A stretch of DNA of 64,000 bases from contig NZ_CP028843.1 of NCBI RefSeq assembly GCF_003058325.1, forward strand, positions 2,390,001 through 2,454,000, in the 5' to 3' direction. This DNA comes from Methylobacterium currus. GTDB lineage: Bacteria > Pseudomonadota > Alphaproteobacteria > Rhizobiales > Beijerinckiaceae. Below the pieces are notes generated by a model. That model was not told the origin of the DNA. It ran no database searches and was given only the letters and a program-made list of their open reading frames with translations. The position numbers and the translations under genes were made by a program. Shown here piece after piece: positions 44,904 to 53,401 of this stretch (position 1 is its first letter; every line of letters starts with the position of its first letter).

Positions 44904-45666
44904 GGTGGCGCTCCCCCAGATAGGCGGTGATGACGCCCTCGTGGCGCACCACCTCGGTCGGGTGGCCCTCGGCCAGCACGCGGCCGAGATGCAGCACCAC
45001 GGCGCGGTCGACGAGCGGCATCACCACCTCCATCACGTGCTCCACCATGATGACGGTGACGCCGCGGCCTGCGACCTTGCGGATCAGCTCGACGCCGGCC
45101 TTGGCCTCGCTCGGGGTCAGGCCCGTCAGCACCTCGTCGAGGAGGAGGAGCTTCGGCCCGGTGGCGAGCGCGCGCGCCACGTCCAGGCGGCGCTTCTCGG
45201 GTGGTGTCAGTTCCCCCGCCACCGCCTCGGCCCGGTGGGCGAGCCCGGCGAAGTCGAGCGTTTCGAGGGCGACGCGGCGGGCCGCGGCGGCGCTGGCGTG
45301 GCGGGCGAAGCCGCCGACGATCACGTTCTCGACCACGTTCATCGAGTCGAAGGAGCGCGGCACCTGGAAGGTGCGGGCGATGCCGCGCCGGCAGCGCTCG
45401 GGGGCCGAGAGCAGGGTGATGTCCTCGCCCTGGAAGACGATTTTTCCCTCGCTCGGCTGGTAGGTGCCGGAGATCAGGTTGAACAGGGTCGACTTGCCGG
45501 CGCCGTTCGGCCCGAGCAGGCCGAGGATCTGCCCCTCCGGCACGTCGAGGCTGACATCCGCATTGGCGACGAGGCCGCCGAAGCGGAGCGTCACGTGGTC
45601 GATGCGCAGCAGGGGGGAAGCCGCGGGCGTGCTCACGGGCAAGGTGCTCACGGGCGAAGTGCTCAC
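44893..45666 (-). CDS. livG: Branched-chain amino acid ABC transporter ATP-binding protein LivG
   Basis: A 257-residue LivG-type ATPase: Walker A GPNGAGKST, a signature variant TPPEKRRLDVARALA, Walker B LLLLDEVLTGL, switch VIMVEHVMEVV. The start is odd. The first GTG (45666) overlaps the livM stop (GTGA), and three 15-bp repeats each contain GTG-AGC-AC, giving three in-frame start codons 15 bp apart and an N-terminus VSTSP-VSTLP-VSTPA. The family core begins at LLRIDHVTLRFGG. Any of the three starts could be used. Confidence 0.92.
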   Translation of the reverse strand: MSTSPVSTLPVSTPAASPLLRIDHVTLRFGGLVANADVSLDVPEGQILGLLGPNGAGKSTLFNLISGTYQPSEGKIVFQGEDITLLSAPERCRRGIARTFQVPRSFDSMNVVENVIVGGFARHASAAAARRVALETLDFAGLAHRAEAVAGELTPPEKRRLDVARALATGPKLLLLDEVLTGLTPSEAKAGVELIRKVAGRGVTVIMVEHVMEVVMPLVDRAVVLHLGRVLAEGHPTEVVRHEGVITAYLGERHRAA

Positions 45667-45673
45667 GGTGTCG
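45629..45673. repeat. Three 15-bp tandem repeats duplicating the livG start codon
   Basis: Units gtgctcacgggcaag, gtgctcacgggcgaa and gtgctcacggtgtcg span the livM stop and livG start. Each carries the GTG-AGC-AC start-codon context on the minus strand. Confidence 0.9.
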
Positions 45674-46703
45674 CCTCCTCGTTGCGGGCCTTGCGGGTGC
45701 GGCGGAACAGGCTGAGCACGCCTTCGGGCCGGGCCAGCGCCACCACCATGACGAGCACGCCGTAGAGCATCAGGTCGAGGCCGTTGCCGCTGCCGCCGAG
45801 ATAGGAGCGGCTGATCTCGGTGAGCGGGATCAGGATCGCGGCGCCGACGAGGGGCCCCCACAGGGTGCCGATGCCGCCGAGCACCGCCGGCAGCGCGAAG
45901 AGCAGCGAGAAGCGGAAGCTCATCACGCTCTCGGGATCGATGTAGGAGACGTAAGCCGCGTAGAAGCCGCCGCCGATGGCGGTGAAGGAGGCCGAGACCG
46001 CCGCCGCCGCCATCTTGGAGCGGAAGACCTCGACGCCGAGGCTCTCGGCGGCCTGGGCGTCGTCCTTGACCGCGCGCCACCAATAGCCCCAGCGCGAGCC
46101 CTCGATCAGCCAGGTGACGAACCAGACGACCGCCAGGAAGCCGATGGCGAAGTGGACGTAGGGGATCTTGTCGCGGGCGAACTGGAGCGTCCACCACGAG
46201 TCGGGGTTGAACGGCCACTGGATGCCCATCGCGCCGCCGACGAAGTCCCAGTTGTGAACCAGAAGGAGGCCGATCTCCGCGATCACGATGGTGGCGATCG
46301 AGAAGTAGTGGCCGGCGAGGCGAAAGCACGGATAGCCGAGGACGAGCGCCACGAGCGCCGACAGCATCCCGCCCGCCAGCATGCCGAACCACGGCAGCAC
46401 GCCGTAATTGACGAACAGGACCGAGGTGGCGTAGGCGCCGATCCCGAAATAGAGGGCGTGACCGAGCGAGACCTGGCCGCAATAGCCCCCTAAGATGTTC
46501 CAGCTCTGCGAGAGCGCGGCGTACATCAGGGTGAGGATCAGGACGTTCTGCAGGTAGACGTCGCGGATGCCGTAGGGGAGCGCGGCGAGGGCGGCGAAGA
46601 CCAGGGCGGCGACGATCAGCTTGCGCCGGCGCTTGGCCGCATAGCTCGCCTCGGCCCGGGCGGGGGCGGAGCCCGGCGCGAGGGCGGTGGTCAGCGTGGT
46701 CAT
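45663..46703 (-). CDS. livM: Branched-chain amino acid ABC transporter permease LivM
   Basis: A 346-residue LivM-type permease with about ten membrane helices and the EAA-like loop (ESLGVEVFRSKMAAAAVSA) that contacts the ATPases. It forms the transmembrane channel with LivH. The start at 46703 is an ATG that follows livH's stop directly (46704). Its stop overlaps livG through the first 15-bp repeat. Length and topology are normal. Confidence 0.93.
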   Translation of the reverse strand: MTTLTTALAPGSAPARAEASYAAKRRRKLIVAALVFAALAALPYGIRDVYLQNVLILTLMYAALSQSWNILGGYCGQVSLGHALYFGIGAYATSVLFVNYGVLPWFGMLAGGMLSALVALVLGYPCFRLAGHYFSIATIVIAEIGLLLVHNWDFVGGAMGIQWPFNPDSWWTLQFARDKIPYVHFAIGFLAVVWFVTWLIEGSRWGYWWRAVKDDAQAAESLGVEVFRSKMAAAAVSASFTAIGGGFYAAYVSYIDPESVMSFRFSLLFALPAVLGGIGTLWGPLVGAAILIPLTEISRSYLGGSGNGLDLMLYGVLVMVVALARPEGVLSLFRRTRKARNEEATP

Positions 46704-47582
46704 CTAAAGCCTCCCGAACAGGCCTTGCGGCCGCCAGAACACCACCGCGAGGTAGAGGGCGTAGACGCCGACGGATTTGAGCGCCGGCGGCAGGATCACC
46801 GCCGTGAAGGCCTCGACGAGGCCGACGATGATCCCGGCGACGAGCGCGCCGCCGACGCTGCCGAAGCCGCCGAGCGCCACCGTGACGTAGGCGATGAGGG
46901 CGAAGCTCGCGCCGACCTGGGGATGGATGTAGTAGAAGATCGCCAGTACCGCGCCGGCGAGGCCGACGAGCGCCGCCCCGAGACCCCAGCCGAGGGCGAA
47001 GACCCGGTTGCGGTCGATGCCGACGAGGGCCACGGCGCCCTGGTCCTCGCGGGTGGCTTCCAGCGCCCGGCCGAAATCGGTGCGGCTCATCAGGAGATGC
47101 AGGCCGCCGAAGGCGGCGAGCGAGACGAAAGCGCCGAAGATCTGCGGCCAGGGCAGGAACACGCCGCCGAGCTCAAGGGTGCGCCCGCCGAGCCAGGTGT
47201 TCTGGACGTTGCGGTAATCCGGCGTGAACAGGTACTGGGCGGCGCCCTGGAGCAGGATCGCGAGCCCGAAGGTCGCGAAGATCTGCACCATGCCCTGGTT
47301 GGCCTTGGCCCGCATGGCGAAGCGCACCACGCCCAGATAGGCGGCGGCCCCGAGCACGAAGAGCAGGGCCGCGACGAGCGGCATCAGCACCACCGGATCG
47401 AGCCGGGTGACCAGCACCAGCCCGAAGGTCGCGTACATGGCGAGCATCAGGAACTCGCCATGGGCGAAGTTCACCACGTCCATCAGGCCGAAGATCAGCG
47501 AGAGGCCGACCGCGATCAGGGCGTAGATCAAGCCCATCAGGAGGCCGCTCGCCAGCACCTGTACCAGGGCTTGCGTCGTCAT
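46704..47582 (-). CDS. livH: Branched-chain amino acid ABC transporter permease LivH
   Basis: A 292-residue LivH-type permease with eight or nine membrane helices (LASGLLMGLIYALIAVGLSL; NFAHGEFLMLAMYATFG) and an EAA loop near IDRNRVFALGWGLGAAL. It is the partner of LivM. The ATG at 47582 was preferred to the longer frame from 47681, which reads through a hairpin. It is separated from livK by 132 bp containing a hairpin, so the permease genes could be transcribed both with livK and from their own promoter. Confidence 0.93.
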   Translation of the reverse strand: MTTQALVQVLASGLLMGLIYALIAVGLSLIFGLMDVVNFAHGEFLMLAMYATFGLVLVTRLDPVVLMPLVAALLFVLGAAAYLGVVRFAMRAKANQGMVQIFATFGLAILLQGAAQYLFTPDYRNVQNTWLGGRTLELGGVFLPWPQIFGAFVSLAAFGGLHLLMSRTDFGRALEATREDQGAVALVGIDRNRVFALGWGLGAALVGLAGAVLAIFYYIHPQVGASFALIAYVTVALGGFGSVGGALVAGIIVGLVEAFTAVILPPALKSVGVYALYLAVVFWRPQGLFGRL

Positions 47583-47644
47583 GGGTGGTCCAGGCTCCGG
47601 TGGGGCGCGACACTGTCCGATCGTCGCCAAGTCCAGCGCGGGAT

Positions 47645-47668
47645 CCCCTCTCCCACACGGGAGAGGGG
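47645..47668. terminator. Hairpin between livK and livH
   Basis: A perfect 10-bp inverted repeat, CCCCTCTCCC / GGGAGAGGGG, with loop acac. It may attenuate transcription from livK into livH. The GGGAGAGGGG half recurs in the repeat block at 61709-61795. Confidence 0.65.
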
Positions 47669-47714
47669 AGGTATGCTTCACCTCTTGTCGTTCAGCAGCG
47701 AAGAGCGGTTGAGC

Positions 47715-48965
47715 CTACATGTTCATCGGCCACTTGGCGGGCGCCACCGCGGCGGATTCCGGGAAGACGGTGACGAACTTGTCGCCGATCCATTGCAGCA
47801 GCACCGGGTCGGCGTGGGTGTTCTGGCCGTCGGGGCCGAAGGCCACCTTGGTCCAGGGCATCACCGTGCGGGTGCCCGGGATGTCGGTGGCGGCGAGCGC
47901 GGCGCGGATCTTCTGTCCGTCGGTCGAGCCGGCGCGGTCGAGGGCGTCGGCGAGCACGATCAGCGCCATGAACTGGCGCGAGGAATTGTCGTTGAGGTCG
48001 CGGCCGGCCCGGGCCTTGTACATGCTGTTGACGGTCGCGACCATCGGGCGCTTGGCGGCGAGGTCGAGGGAGAAGCTGCCGCGGGAGATCAGCCCCTGGA
48101 GCTTGTCGCCGACCGCGTCGTAGGTGACCTTCTCGGAGAAGCCGGCGGCCTGCGCGATGATGCTCTTCGGCTTGTAGCCGAGCTCGGCCATGGTCTTGGT
48201 GAGCAGGATCGCGTCGGTGGTGTAGCTCGTCGGCAGCAATACGTCGGCGTTGGCCGTCTTGAGCTGCTGCACCTCGGCGGTCAGCGAGGGCGAGTTGCTC
48301 TTGTACTTCACGTCGGCGACGAGCTTGTAGCCGCGCTCGGCCGCCAGCTTGCGCTGCACGGTCGAGGAATCGACGCCGTAGATCGTGTCCTCGAAGAACA
48401 GCGCGACCGAGTCGATTTTCTGGCCCTGCTTGCGCTGGGCGTCGAGGAAGTCGAACATCGCGGTCGAGAACATCTCGTCGTGCGCGGCCGGGCGGAAGAA
48501 GTACTTCAGGCCCTTGCGGTGCAGGCTCGGCGAGGAGGAATCGGCGCAGACGAAGGGCACGCCGTAGCGCTCGGCGGTGGCGCTCACCGTGGCGGAGACC
48601 GCCGACTGGTAGCAGCCGACGAGGGCCGCGACCTTGTCCTGGGTGATGAGGCGCTCGGCCTCGGCGCGGCCCTTCTGGGGATCGGCCTGATGGTCGGCGA
48701 AGACCAGGCGGATCTTCGCGCCGCCCATGCCGGCGAGGCCGACGCCCTTGGCGCCCGGCAGGTCGAGGTCGTGGTCGTTGTTGATGAGGTCGAGCGCCGT
48801 CTCGATGGCGTGGCGGGCGTCCACGCCGACCTGCGCGCTCGCCCCCGACATGGCGTAGAGCACGCCAACCACCACTTCCGGCGCCGCCGCGCGGGCCGGG
48901 GCGCCCCTCAAGGACGCGAGCGAGAGGGCGCCGGCGCCCACCAAGAGTTCTCGACGACGAATCAT
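47715..48965 (-). CDS. livK: Branched-chain amino acid ABC transporter substrate-binding protein LivK-like
   Basis: A 416-residue periplasmic binding protein. A twin-arginine-like start (MIRRRELLVGAGALSLASLR) and AARA-type cleavage site precede a type 1 periplasmic-binding fold (EVVVGVLYAMSGASAQVGVD; KVAALVGCYQSAVSATVSA). It captures the substrate for the LivHMGF transporter. The RRRE segment is a weak Tat motif, so export by Sec is also possible. It heads the leftward operon. The nearby hydro-lyase and LysR genes may mark a D-amino acid or lactam-related substrate. Confidence 0.93.
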   Translation of the reverse strand: MIRRRELLVGAGALSLASLRGAPARAAAPEVVVGVLYAMSGASAQVGVDARHAIETALDLINNDHDLDLPGAKGVGLAGMGGAKIRLVFADHQADPQKGRAEAERLITQDKVAALVGCYQSAVSATVSATAERYGVPFVCADSSSPSLHRKGLKYFFRPAAHDEMFSTAMFDFLDAQRKQGQKIDSVALFFEDTIYGVDSSTVQRKLAAERGYKLVADVKYKSNSPSLTAEVQQLKTANADVLLPTSYTTDAILLTKTMAELGYKPKSIIAQAAGFSEKVTYDAVGDKLQGLISRGSFSLDLAAKRPMVATVNSMYKARAGRDLNDNSSRQFMALIVLADALDRAGSTDGQKIRAALAATDIPGTRTVMPWTKVAFGPDGQNTHADPVLLQWIGDKFVTVFPESAAVAPAKWPMNM

Positions 48966-49125
48966 GCGCTGGTCTCCAGGGGGCTTCGATATCCTCTAAG
49001 CCTCATTCCGCGTCCCTTGAACAGCCGGCACGACACAGATATCGAACCGGCTGTGGACACGATGCACGAACAAGACCCGAAGACGGACTCAAGATACTAT
49101 CGAGACGAATGGACCGGGCACATCT

Positions 49126-49926
49126 TCAGAGAACGGCGAACTCGCTGTTGCGCCGGTCGGTGATCAGCATGCAGCCGGGGGCGTGGGTGATGGCGAAGGC
49201 CGGCCGCACGGCGGCGATCACCGATTGCGGGGTCACGCCGCAGGCCCAGAAGACCGGGATCTCGTCGTCGCGGATCTCGACCGGGTCGCCGTAATCGGGC
49301 GCCTGGATGTCGCGGATGCCGATCAGGTCCGGCCGGCCGAGATGCACCGGCGCGCCGTGGACGGAGGGGAAGCGCGTGGTGATCTGCACCGCGCGGATCG
49401 CCTGGGCGGGTGTGAGGGGGCGCATCGACACCACCATCGGCCCGGCGAAGCGGCCGGCCGGGGCGCAAGGGATGCTGGTGCGGTACATCGGCACCCGCAC
49501 CCCCATCTCGACGTGGCGCAGCGGCAGGCCGTCCTCGGCCATCGCCGCCTCGAACGAGTAGGAGCAGCCGATCACGAAGGCCACGAGGTCGTCGCGCCAC
49601 AGATCCGCGACGGAAGCGCGCTCCTCCACCACCACGCCGTCGCGCCAGACCCGGTAGCCGGGGATATCCGTGGCGATGTCGAGGTCGAGGCCGAGTTCCG
49701 GGATGCGGCGCTCGCCCTTCGCCGAGACCCCGATGATCGGGCACGGCTTCGGGTTGCGCTGGGCGAAGAGCAGGAACTCGTCGGCGAGGTCGGCGGGCAG
49801 GATTGCGAGGTTGCCCTGCACGTAGCCGTCGGCGATGCCCGCGGTGCAACCGGTGATGGCGCCACTGCGGCAGGCGAGCCGGGCCGCCTCGCCGCTCATC
49901 CGCGCCCGATCGAAGGGAAAGGTCAT
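49126..49926 (-). CDS. Putative hydro-lyase, DUF1445 family
   Basis: A 266-residue soluble protein of the DUF1445 (UPF0317) family, with segments [68 protein letters not shown] and [11 protein letters not shown]. Related proteins neighbour 5-oxoprolinase genes in other bacteria and are related to the N-terminal part of eukaryotic D-glutamate cyclase, but the reaction of this one is unproven. The ATG at 49926 was chosen. It sits between livK and a LysR regulator, all on the minus strand, suggesting an uptake-and-degradation unit. Confidence 0.88.
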   Translation of the reverse strand: MTFPFDRARMSGEAARLACRSGAITGCTAGIADGYVQGNLAILPADLADEFLLFAQRNPKPCPIIGVSAKGERRIPELGLDLDIATDIPGYRVWRDGVVVEERASVADLWRDDLVAFVIGCSYSFEAAMAEDGLPLRHVEMGVRVPMYRTSIPCAPAGRFAGPMVVSMRPLTPAQAIRAVQITTRFPSVHGAPVHLGRPDLIGIRDIQAPDYGDPVEIRDDEIPVFWACGVTPQSVIAAVRPAFAITHAPGCMLITDRRNSEFAVL

Positions 49927-50041
49927 CACCGCTCCTCTGCTCAAGGATACGTCATGTTCACATCGTAGGCAGGTAAGCGCCAATCGTTATTTCGCATCGG
50001 TTTCGATAAGCGGGACTTATCGATAGGGGCGAGCCCGAGGA

Positions 50042-50938
50042 TCACCGGCGCCAGTCCGGCGAGGCCGCGACCTCGCAGGCGAGCCGCGCGGCCGTCGCGG
50101 CGAGCCCGCCATCGGGCGCGTTGGCGTAGGTGGCGGTGAAATGGATGTCCGGCAGGGCCGGCGCCGGGGCGATGACCCGGAGCGAGCCCTCGTCGAGGTC
50201 CCGGCGCACCACCTCGGGCGGGATCACCCCGATGCCGATGCCCTCCCGCGCCATCCGGACGATGGTGGAGAGGGAGGCGTTGCTGTGCAGGCGCGGCGGC
50301 GGCAGGTTCGATTGCGCCAGCATCTCCCGGAGGGAGACGTAGGGGTTGGTGTTCTTCGGGTAGGTGATGAGCGGGTGCTTCAGCAGGCTCGCCAGGCTCG
50401 CCTCGCCGGGGCCGAGATCGAGCTGCGGCGCGGCGATCCAGGCCAGGGACACGCTGCACAGGGGCAGGTTGACCAGGCTCGGCATGGTGATCGGCCCGAC
50501 CAGGAAGGCGAGGTCGAGGTCCCGGTTCAGGAGCGCGTCGCGCATGGTGGGCGAGATGTCGACCGCAATGTCGACGGTGACCCCCGGATAGGCCTCGTTC
50601 ATCCGGGCGATGAAGCGCATCAGCCAAGTATGGACGATGGTCTCCGCGACGCCGAGGCGCAGCACGCCGCGCATCACGCCGGGCCCGGCCACCGCCTGCA
50701 TCATCTCGGTGCGCAGGCGCAGGAAGCGCTCGGCGTAAGTCAGGAGGTCGCGGCCCTTCGCCGTCAGCACCACCGAGCGGGCGCGCCGCTCGAACAGCCG
50801 CACCCCGAACTCCTCCTCGAGCGCCGCGATGCGCTGCGACACCGCAGGCTGCGAGGTGTGCATCCGCTCCGCCGCCTTGCGGAAGCTGCACAGCGAGGCG
50901 GTCCAGTAGAAGATCTCGAGGCTTCTCAGTTCCGCCAT
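50042..50938 (-). CDS. LysR family regulator
   Basis: A 298-residue LysR-type regulator: helix-turn-helix (LEIFYWTASLCSFRKAAERM, HTSQPAVSQRIAALEEEF) and effector-binding domain (about 90-298). It is 116 bp upstream of the DUF1445 gene on the same strand, so it may regulate that gene and the liv operon; no operator is evident. Length is normal. The gene starts at the ATG at 50938. Confidence 0.92.
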   Translation of the reverse strand: MAELRSLEIFYWTASLCSFRKAAERMHTSQPAVSQRIAALEEEFGVRLFERRARSVVLTAKGRDLLTYAERFLRLRTEMMQAVAGPGVMRGVLRLGVAETIVHTWLMRFIARMNEAYPGVTVDIAVDISPTMRDALLNRDLDLAFLVGPITMPSLVNLPLCSVSLAWIAAPQLDLGPGEASLASLLKHPLITYPKNTNPYVSLREMLAQSNLPPPRLHSNASLSTIVRMAREGIGIGVIPPEVVRRDLDEGSLRVIAPAPALPDIHFTATYANAPDGGLAATAARLACEVAASPDWRR

Positions 50939-51017
50939 GCACCGTCCCGGATCGCCTGCGGGACACCATGGAGCAAGGTTCGGACCACGCGCAATGCCGG
51001 CGGTGGGCCGGGCCGGA

Positions 51018-51641
51018 TCAGTCGCGGGGGATCAGCGCGGCGACGCGGCGCATGGTGGAATCGCCCGCCGCCAGCCCCGCGGCGACGCCGGCGCGGTCCG
51101 CCGCACTGCGATTCTGGCTCATCTTGCGCTTGCCTTCGAGGCGGGTGATCGGCAGCCGCAGGCCGACGATGCCGCGCAGCTGCGCGGCGATGAACTCCGC
51201 CGGCGCATCCGCCACCGCCCAGGGGGCCGGCCGCGTGCCTTCCTGCCGCTCGGTGAGCCGGGTGACGACGGCGAGCAGGCGATCCGGGTCGTCGAAGAAC
51301 TCCGCCGGCCCGTAGGCGTGCACCGCGACGTAGTTCCAGGTCGGGACCACCGTCCCGGTCTCGCGCTTCGTCGCGTACCAGGACGGCGTCACATAGGCAT
51401 CGGGCCCGGAGAAGATCGCCAGGGTCTCGGCCAGGGCCGGCTCGCGCCATTGCGGGTTGGCCCGGGCGAGGTGGCCGTAGAGCACGCCCCGCTCGCCTTC
51501 CCCCGGCTCCAGCAGGAGCGGCAGCGGCGTGCACACCAGCCCGGCCGTCGTCGCGGTGACGAGGCTCGCCAGCGGGGCGGCGTGCATCGCCGCATGCATC
51601 GCGGCCTCATCGGTCTCGCGGAAGGCGGGCGGAATGTACAT
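51018..51641 (-). CDS. PaiB-like FMN-binding protein
   Basis: A 207-residue protein of the PaiB family (negative transcriptional regulator with an FMN-binding, pyridoxamine oxidase-like fold): MYIPPAFRETDEAAMHA at the start, then TPLPLLLEPGEGERGVLYGHL, LARANPQWRE, SWYATKRETGTVVPTWNYVAVH, and the C-terminal GLRLPITRLEGKRKMSQNRSA. Whether it regulates genes or acts as an oxidoreductase is unknown. It is divergent from a MocR-type regulator whose family binds pyridoxal phosphate, a recurring genomic pairing. The ATG at 51641 has a GGAG-like site upstream. Confidence 0.9.
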   Translation of the reverse strand: MYIPPAFRETDEAAMHAAMHAAPLASLVTATTAGLVCTPLPLLLEPGEGERGVLYGHLARANPQWREPALAETLAIFSGPDAYVTPSWYATKRETGTVVPTWNYVAVHAYGPAEFFDDPDRLLAVVTRLTERQEGTRPAPWAVADAPAEFIAAQLRGIVGLRLPITRLEGKRKMSQNRSAADRAGVAAGLAAGDSTMRRVAALIPRD

Positions 51642-51695
51642 CGGGAGGCTCCGGAAGGCGGCCTCGACATGGCCGGTGCTGGTCCTACGCTGGAC

Positions 51696-51743
51696 ACTGG
51701 CCCATGCTGAACAGCCAGTTCGAACCGAAAGGACCAGGCCAGT
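51696..51743. promoter_or_regulatory. Possible MocR operator in the divergent promoter
   Basis: ACTGGCC (51696-51702) and GGCCAGT (51737-51743) form an inverted repeat spanning the divergent promoter region, with a further TGGTCC...GGACCA pair nearby. MocR regulators often use repeats in this position. The assignment is tentative. Confidence 0.35.
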
Positions 51744-53198
51744 TTGGACGCAAGCGCTCCCCGTCCCCTCCTCGTCAGCGCGCAGATCGGGGCCGACCTG
51801 AAGGCCCAGATCGCGCAAGGGGTCTATCCGCCGGGCGCGGCCCTGCCCTCGACCCGGGCGCTGGCGGTCGAGCTCGGGGTCTCGCGCACCACCGTGACGG
51901 CGGCCTACGACCAGCTCACCGCCGAGGGCTATATCGAGACGCGGCCGGGGGCCCGGGCGCGGGTCGCCGCCGGCCTGCGGGAGGCCGCGTCGCCGGTCGC
52001 GGCCGCTCCCGCGCCGGCGCATCGCCTCTCCGCCTTCGGGCAGCGCCTGCTCGCGGAGCCGGCGCCTCCGGCGGCGCCGGCGCCCGCGATCGATTTCCGC
52101 TACGGCGACCTCTCGGGCGACGACTTCCCGGTCCTGGCCTGGCGGCGGGCGCTCAACGCGGTCCTGCTGCGCCGGCCGGCCCGGCTCGGCTACGGCGATC
52201 CGCGCGGGCTGCCGGGCCTGCGCGCGGCGCTCCAGGCCTATCTCTGGCGCGCCCGGGGCCTCCGCTGCGGCCTCGACCAGATCGTCGTGGTCAACGGCTC
52301 GCAGCAGGGGATCGACCTCTGCGCCCGGCTCCTCGTCGATCCCGGCGACCGGGTGGTGATGGAGGATCCGGGCTACGGCGCGGCGCGAAGGGTCTTTGCC
52401 GCCGCCGGCGCCGCGATCGTGCCGGTCCCGGTCGATGCCGAGGGCCTGCAGACCGGGCGTCTCGCCGGGATCGGCCCGGCGCGGCTCGCCTACGTCACGC
52501 CCTCGCACCAGTTCCCCCTCGGCGGCGTCCTGCCCGCCGCCCGCCGGCAGGCGCTGCTGGCCTGGGCGGAGGCGTGCGGCGCGACGATCGTCGAGGACGA
52601 TTACGACGGCGAGTACCGCTTCGACGCGCGGCCCGTGGAGGCGCTGCGGAGCCTCGACCGGACGGGCCGCGTCATCTATGCCGGCACGGTCTCCAAGACC
52701 CTCTCGCCGCAACTGCGCCTCGGCTACCTCGTGGTGCCGCCGGCCTTGGAGCACGCGTTTGCCGAGGCCAAGCGCCTCGCCGACCGGCAGGCGCCGGGGC
52801 TGGAGCAGGCCGCCCTCGCCCGGCTCCTCGGCGATGGCGGCTACGAGCGCCACCTGCGCCAGGCGCGGCGGCGCAATGCCGATCGGCGTGCCGCCCTGCT
52901 GGCCGCCCTGGCGGAGACGTTCGGCGCAGAGGTGCGCGTCGAGGGCGCGGCGGCCGGCCTGCACCTCGTCGCCTGGTTCGACGGCGTTCCGGCCGGTGCT
53001 GAGGCAGGGATGGCGGCGGCGGCACGGGCGGCGGGGATCGGCGTCTACCCGGTCGGCCCGCTCTATTTCGACGCGGCGGCGCGGCCGGACCGGGCCGGGC
53101 TGCTGTTGGGATTTGCCGGCAACGAGCCCGAGGCGATCCGGGCGGGCATCCGCCGCCTCGCCGCGGCGCTCGCGACCGTCAGATCCGCCAGCAGCTGA
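51744..53198 (+). CDS. MocR/PdxR family regulator (GntR plus aminotransferase-like)
   Basis: A 484-residue chimeric regulator. The GntR winged helix (about residues 18-85: LPSTRALAVELGVSRTTVTA) joins a type I aminotransferase-like domain (about 105-480) with NGSQQGIDLCARLL, the EDDYDGEYRFD segment and the pyridoxal-phosphate lysine in TVSKTLSPQLRLGY. MocR proteins sense pyridoxal phosphate or an amino acid and control neighbouring vitamin B6 or amine genes. The start is a TTG at 51744, after AAGGA; no better start is available. It is divergent from the PaiB-like gene. Confidence 0.92.
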   Translation: MDASAPRPLLVSAQIGADLKAQIAQGVYPPGAALPSTRALAVELGVSRTTVTAAYDQLTAEGYIETRPGARARVAAGLREAASPVAAAPAPAHRLSAFGQRLLAEPAPPAAPAPAIDFRYGDLSGDDFPVLAWRRALNAVLLRRPARLGYGDPRGLPGLRAALQAYLWRARGLRCGLDQIVVVNGSQQGIDLCARLLVDPGDRVVMEDPGYGAARRVFAAAGAAIVPVPVDAEGLQTGRLAGIGPARLAYVTPSHQFPLGGVLPAARRQALLAWAEACGATIVEDDYDGEYRFDARPVEALRSLDRTGRVIYAGTVSKTLSPQLRLGYLVVPPALEHAFAEAKRLADRQAPGLEQAALARLLGDGGYERHLRQARRRNADRRAALLAALAETFGAEVRVEGAAAGLHLVAWFDGVPAGAEAGMAAAARAAGIGVYPVGPLYFDAAARPDRAGLLLGFAGNEPEAIRAGIRRLAAALATVRSASS

Positions 53199-53401
53199 CC
53201 GACCGCCATGCCCGCCCGCCGCCTCGTCTCGAACGGGTCTTGGATACTTCGCGGAGCATCGGGCAACGTCGAAACGCCGGAACACCGCTCGAATTCAATG
53301 CGACCGAGGGCACGTCTAAGCATTCGGCAAGGATTCCCGCCTAGCCCGTCAGCAGCGGCAGCAGGCCGGTGCATCGTTCCGGCTCCTCCCCGGGGGTACC
53401 C

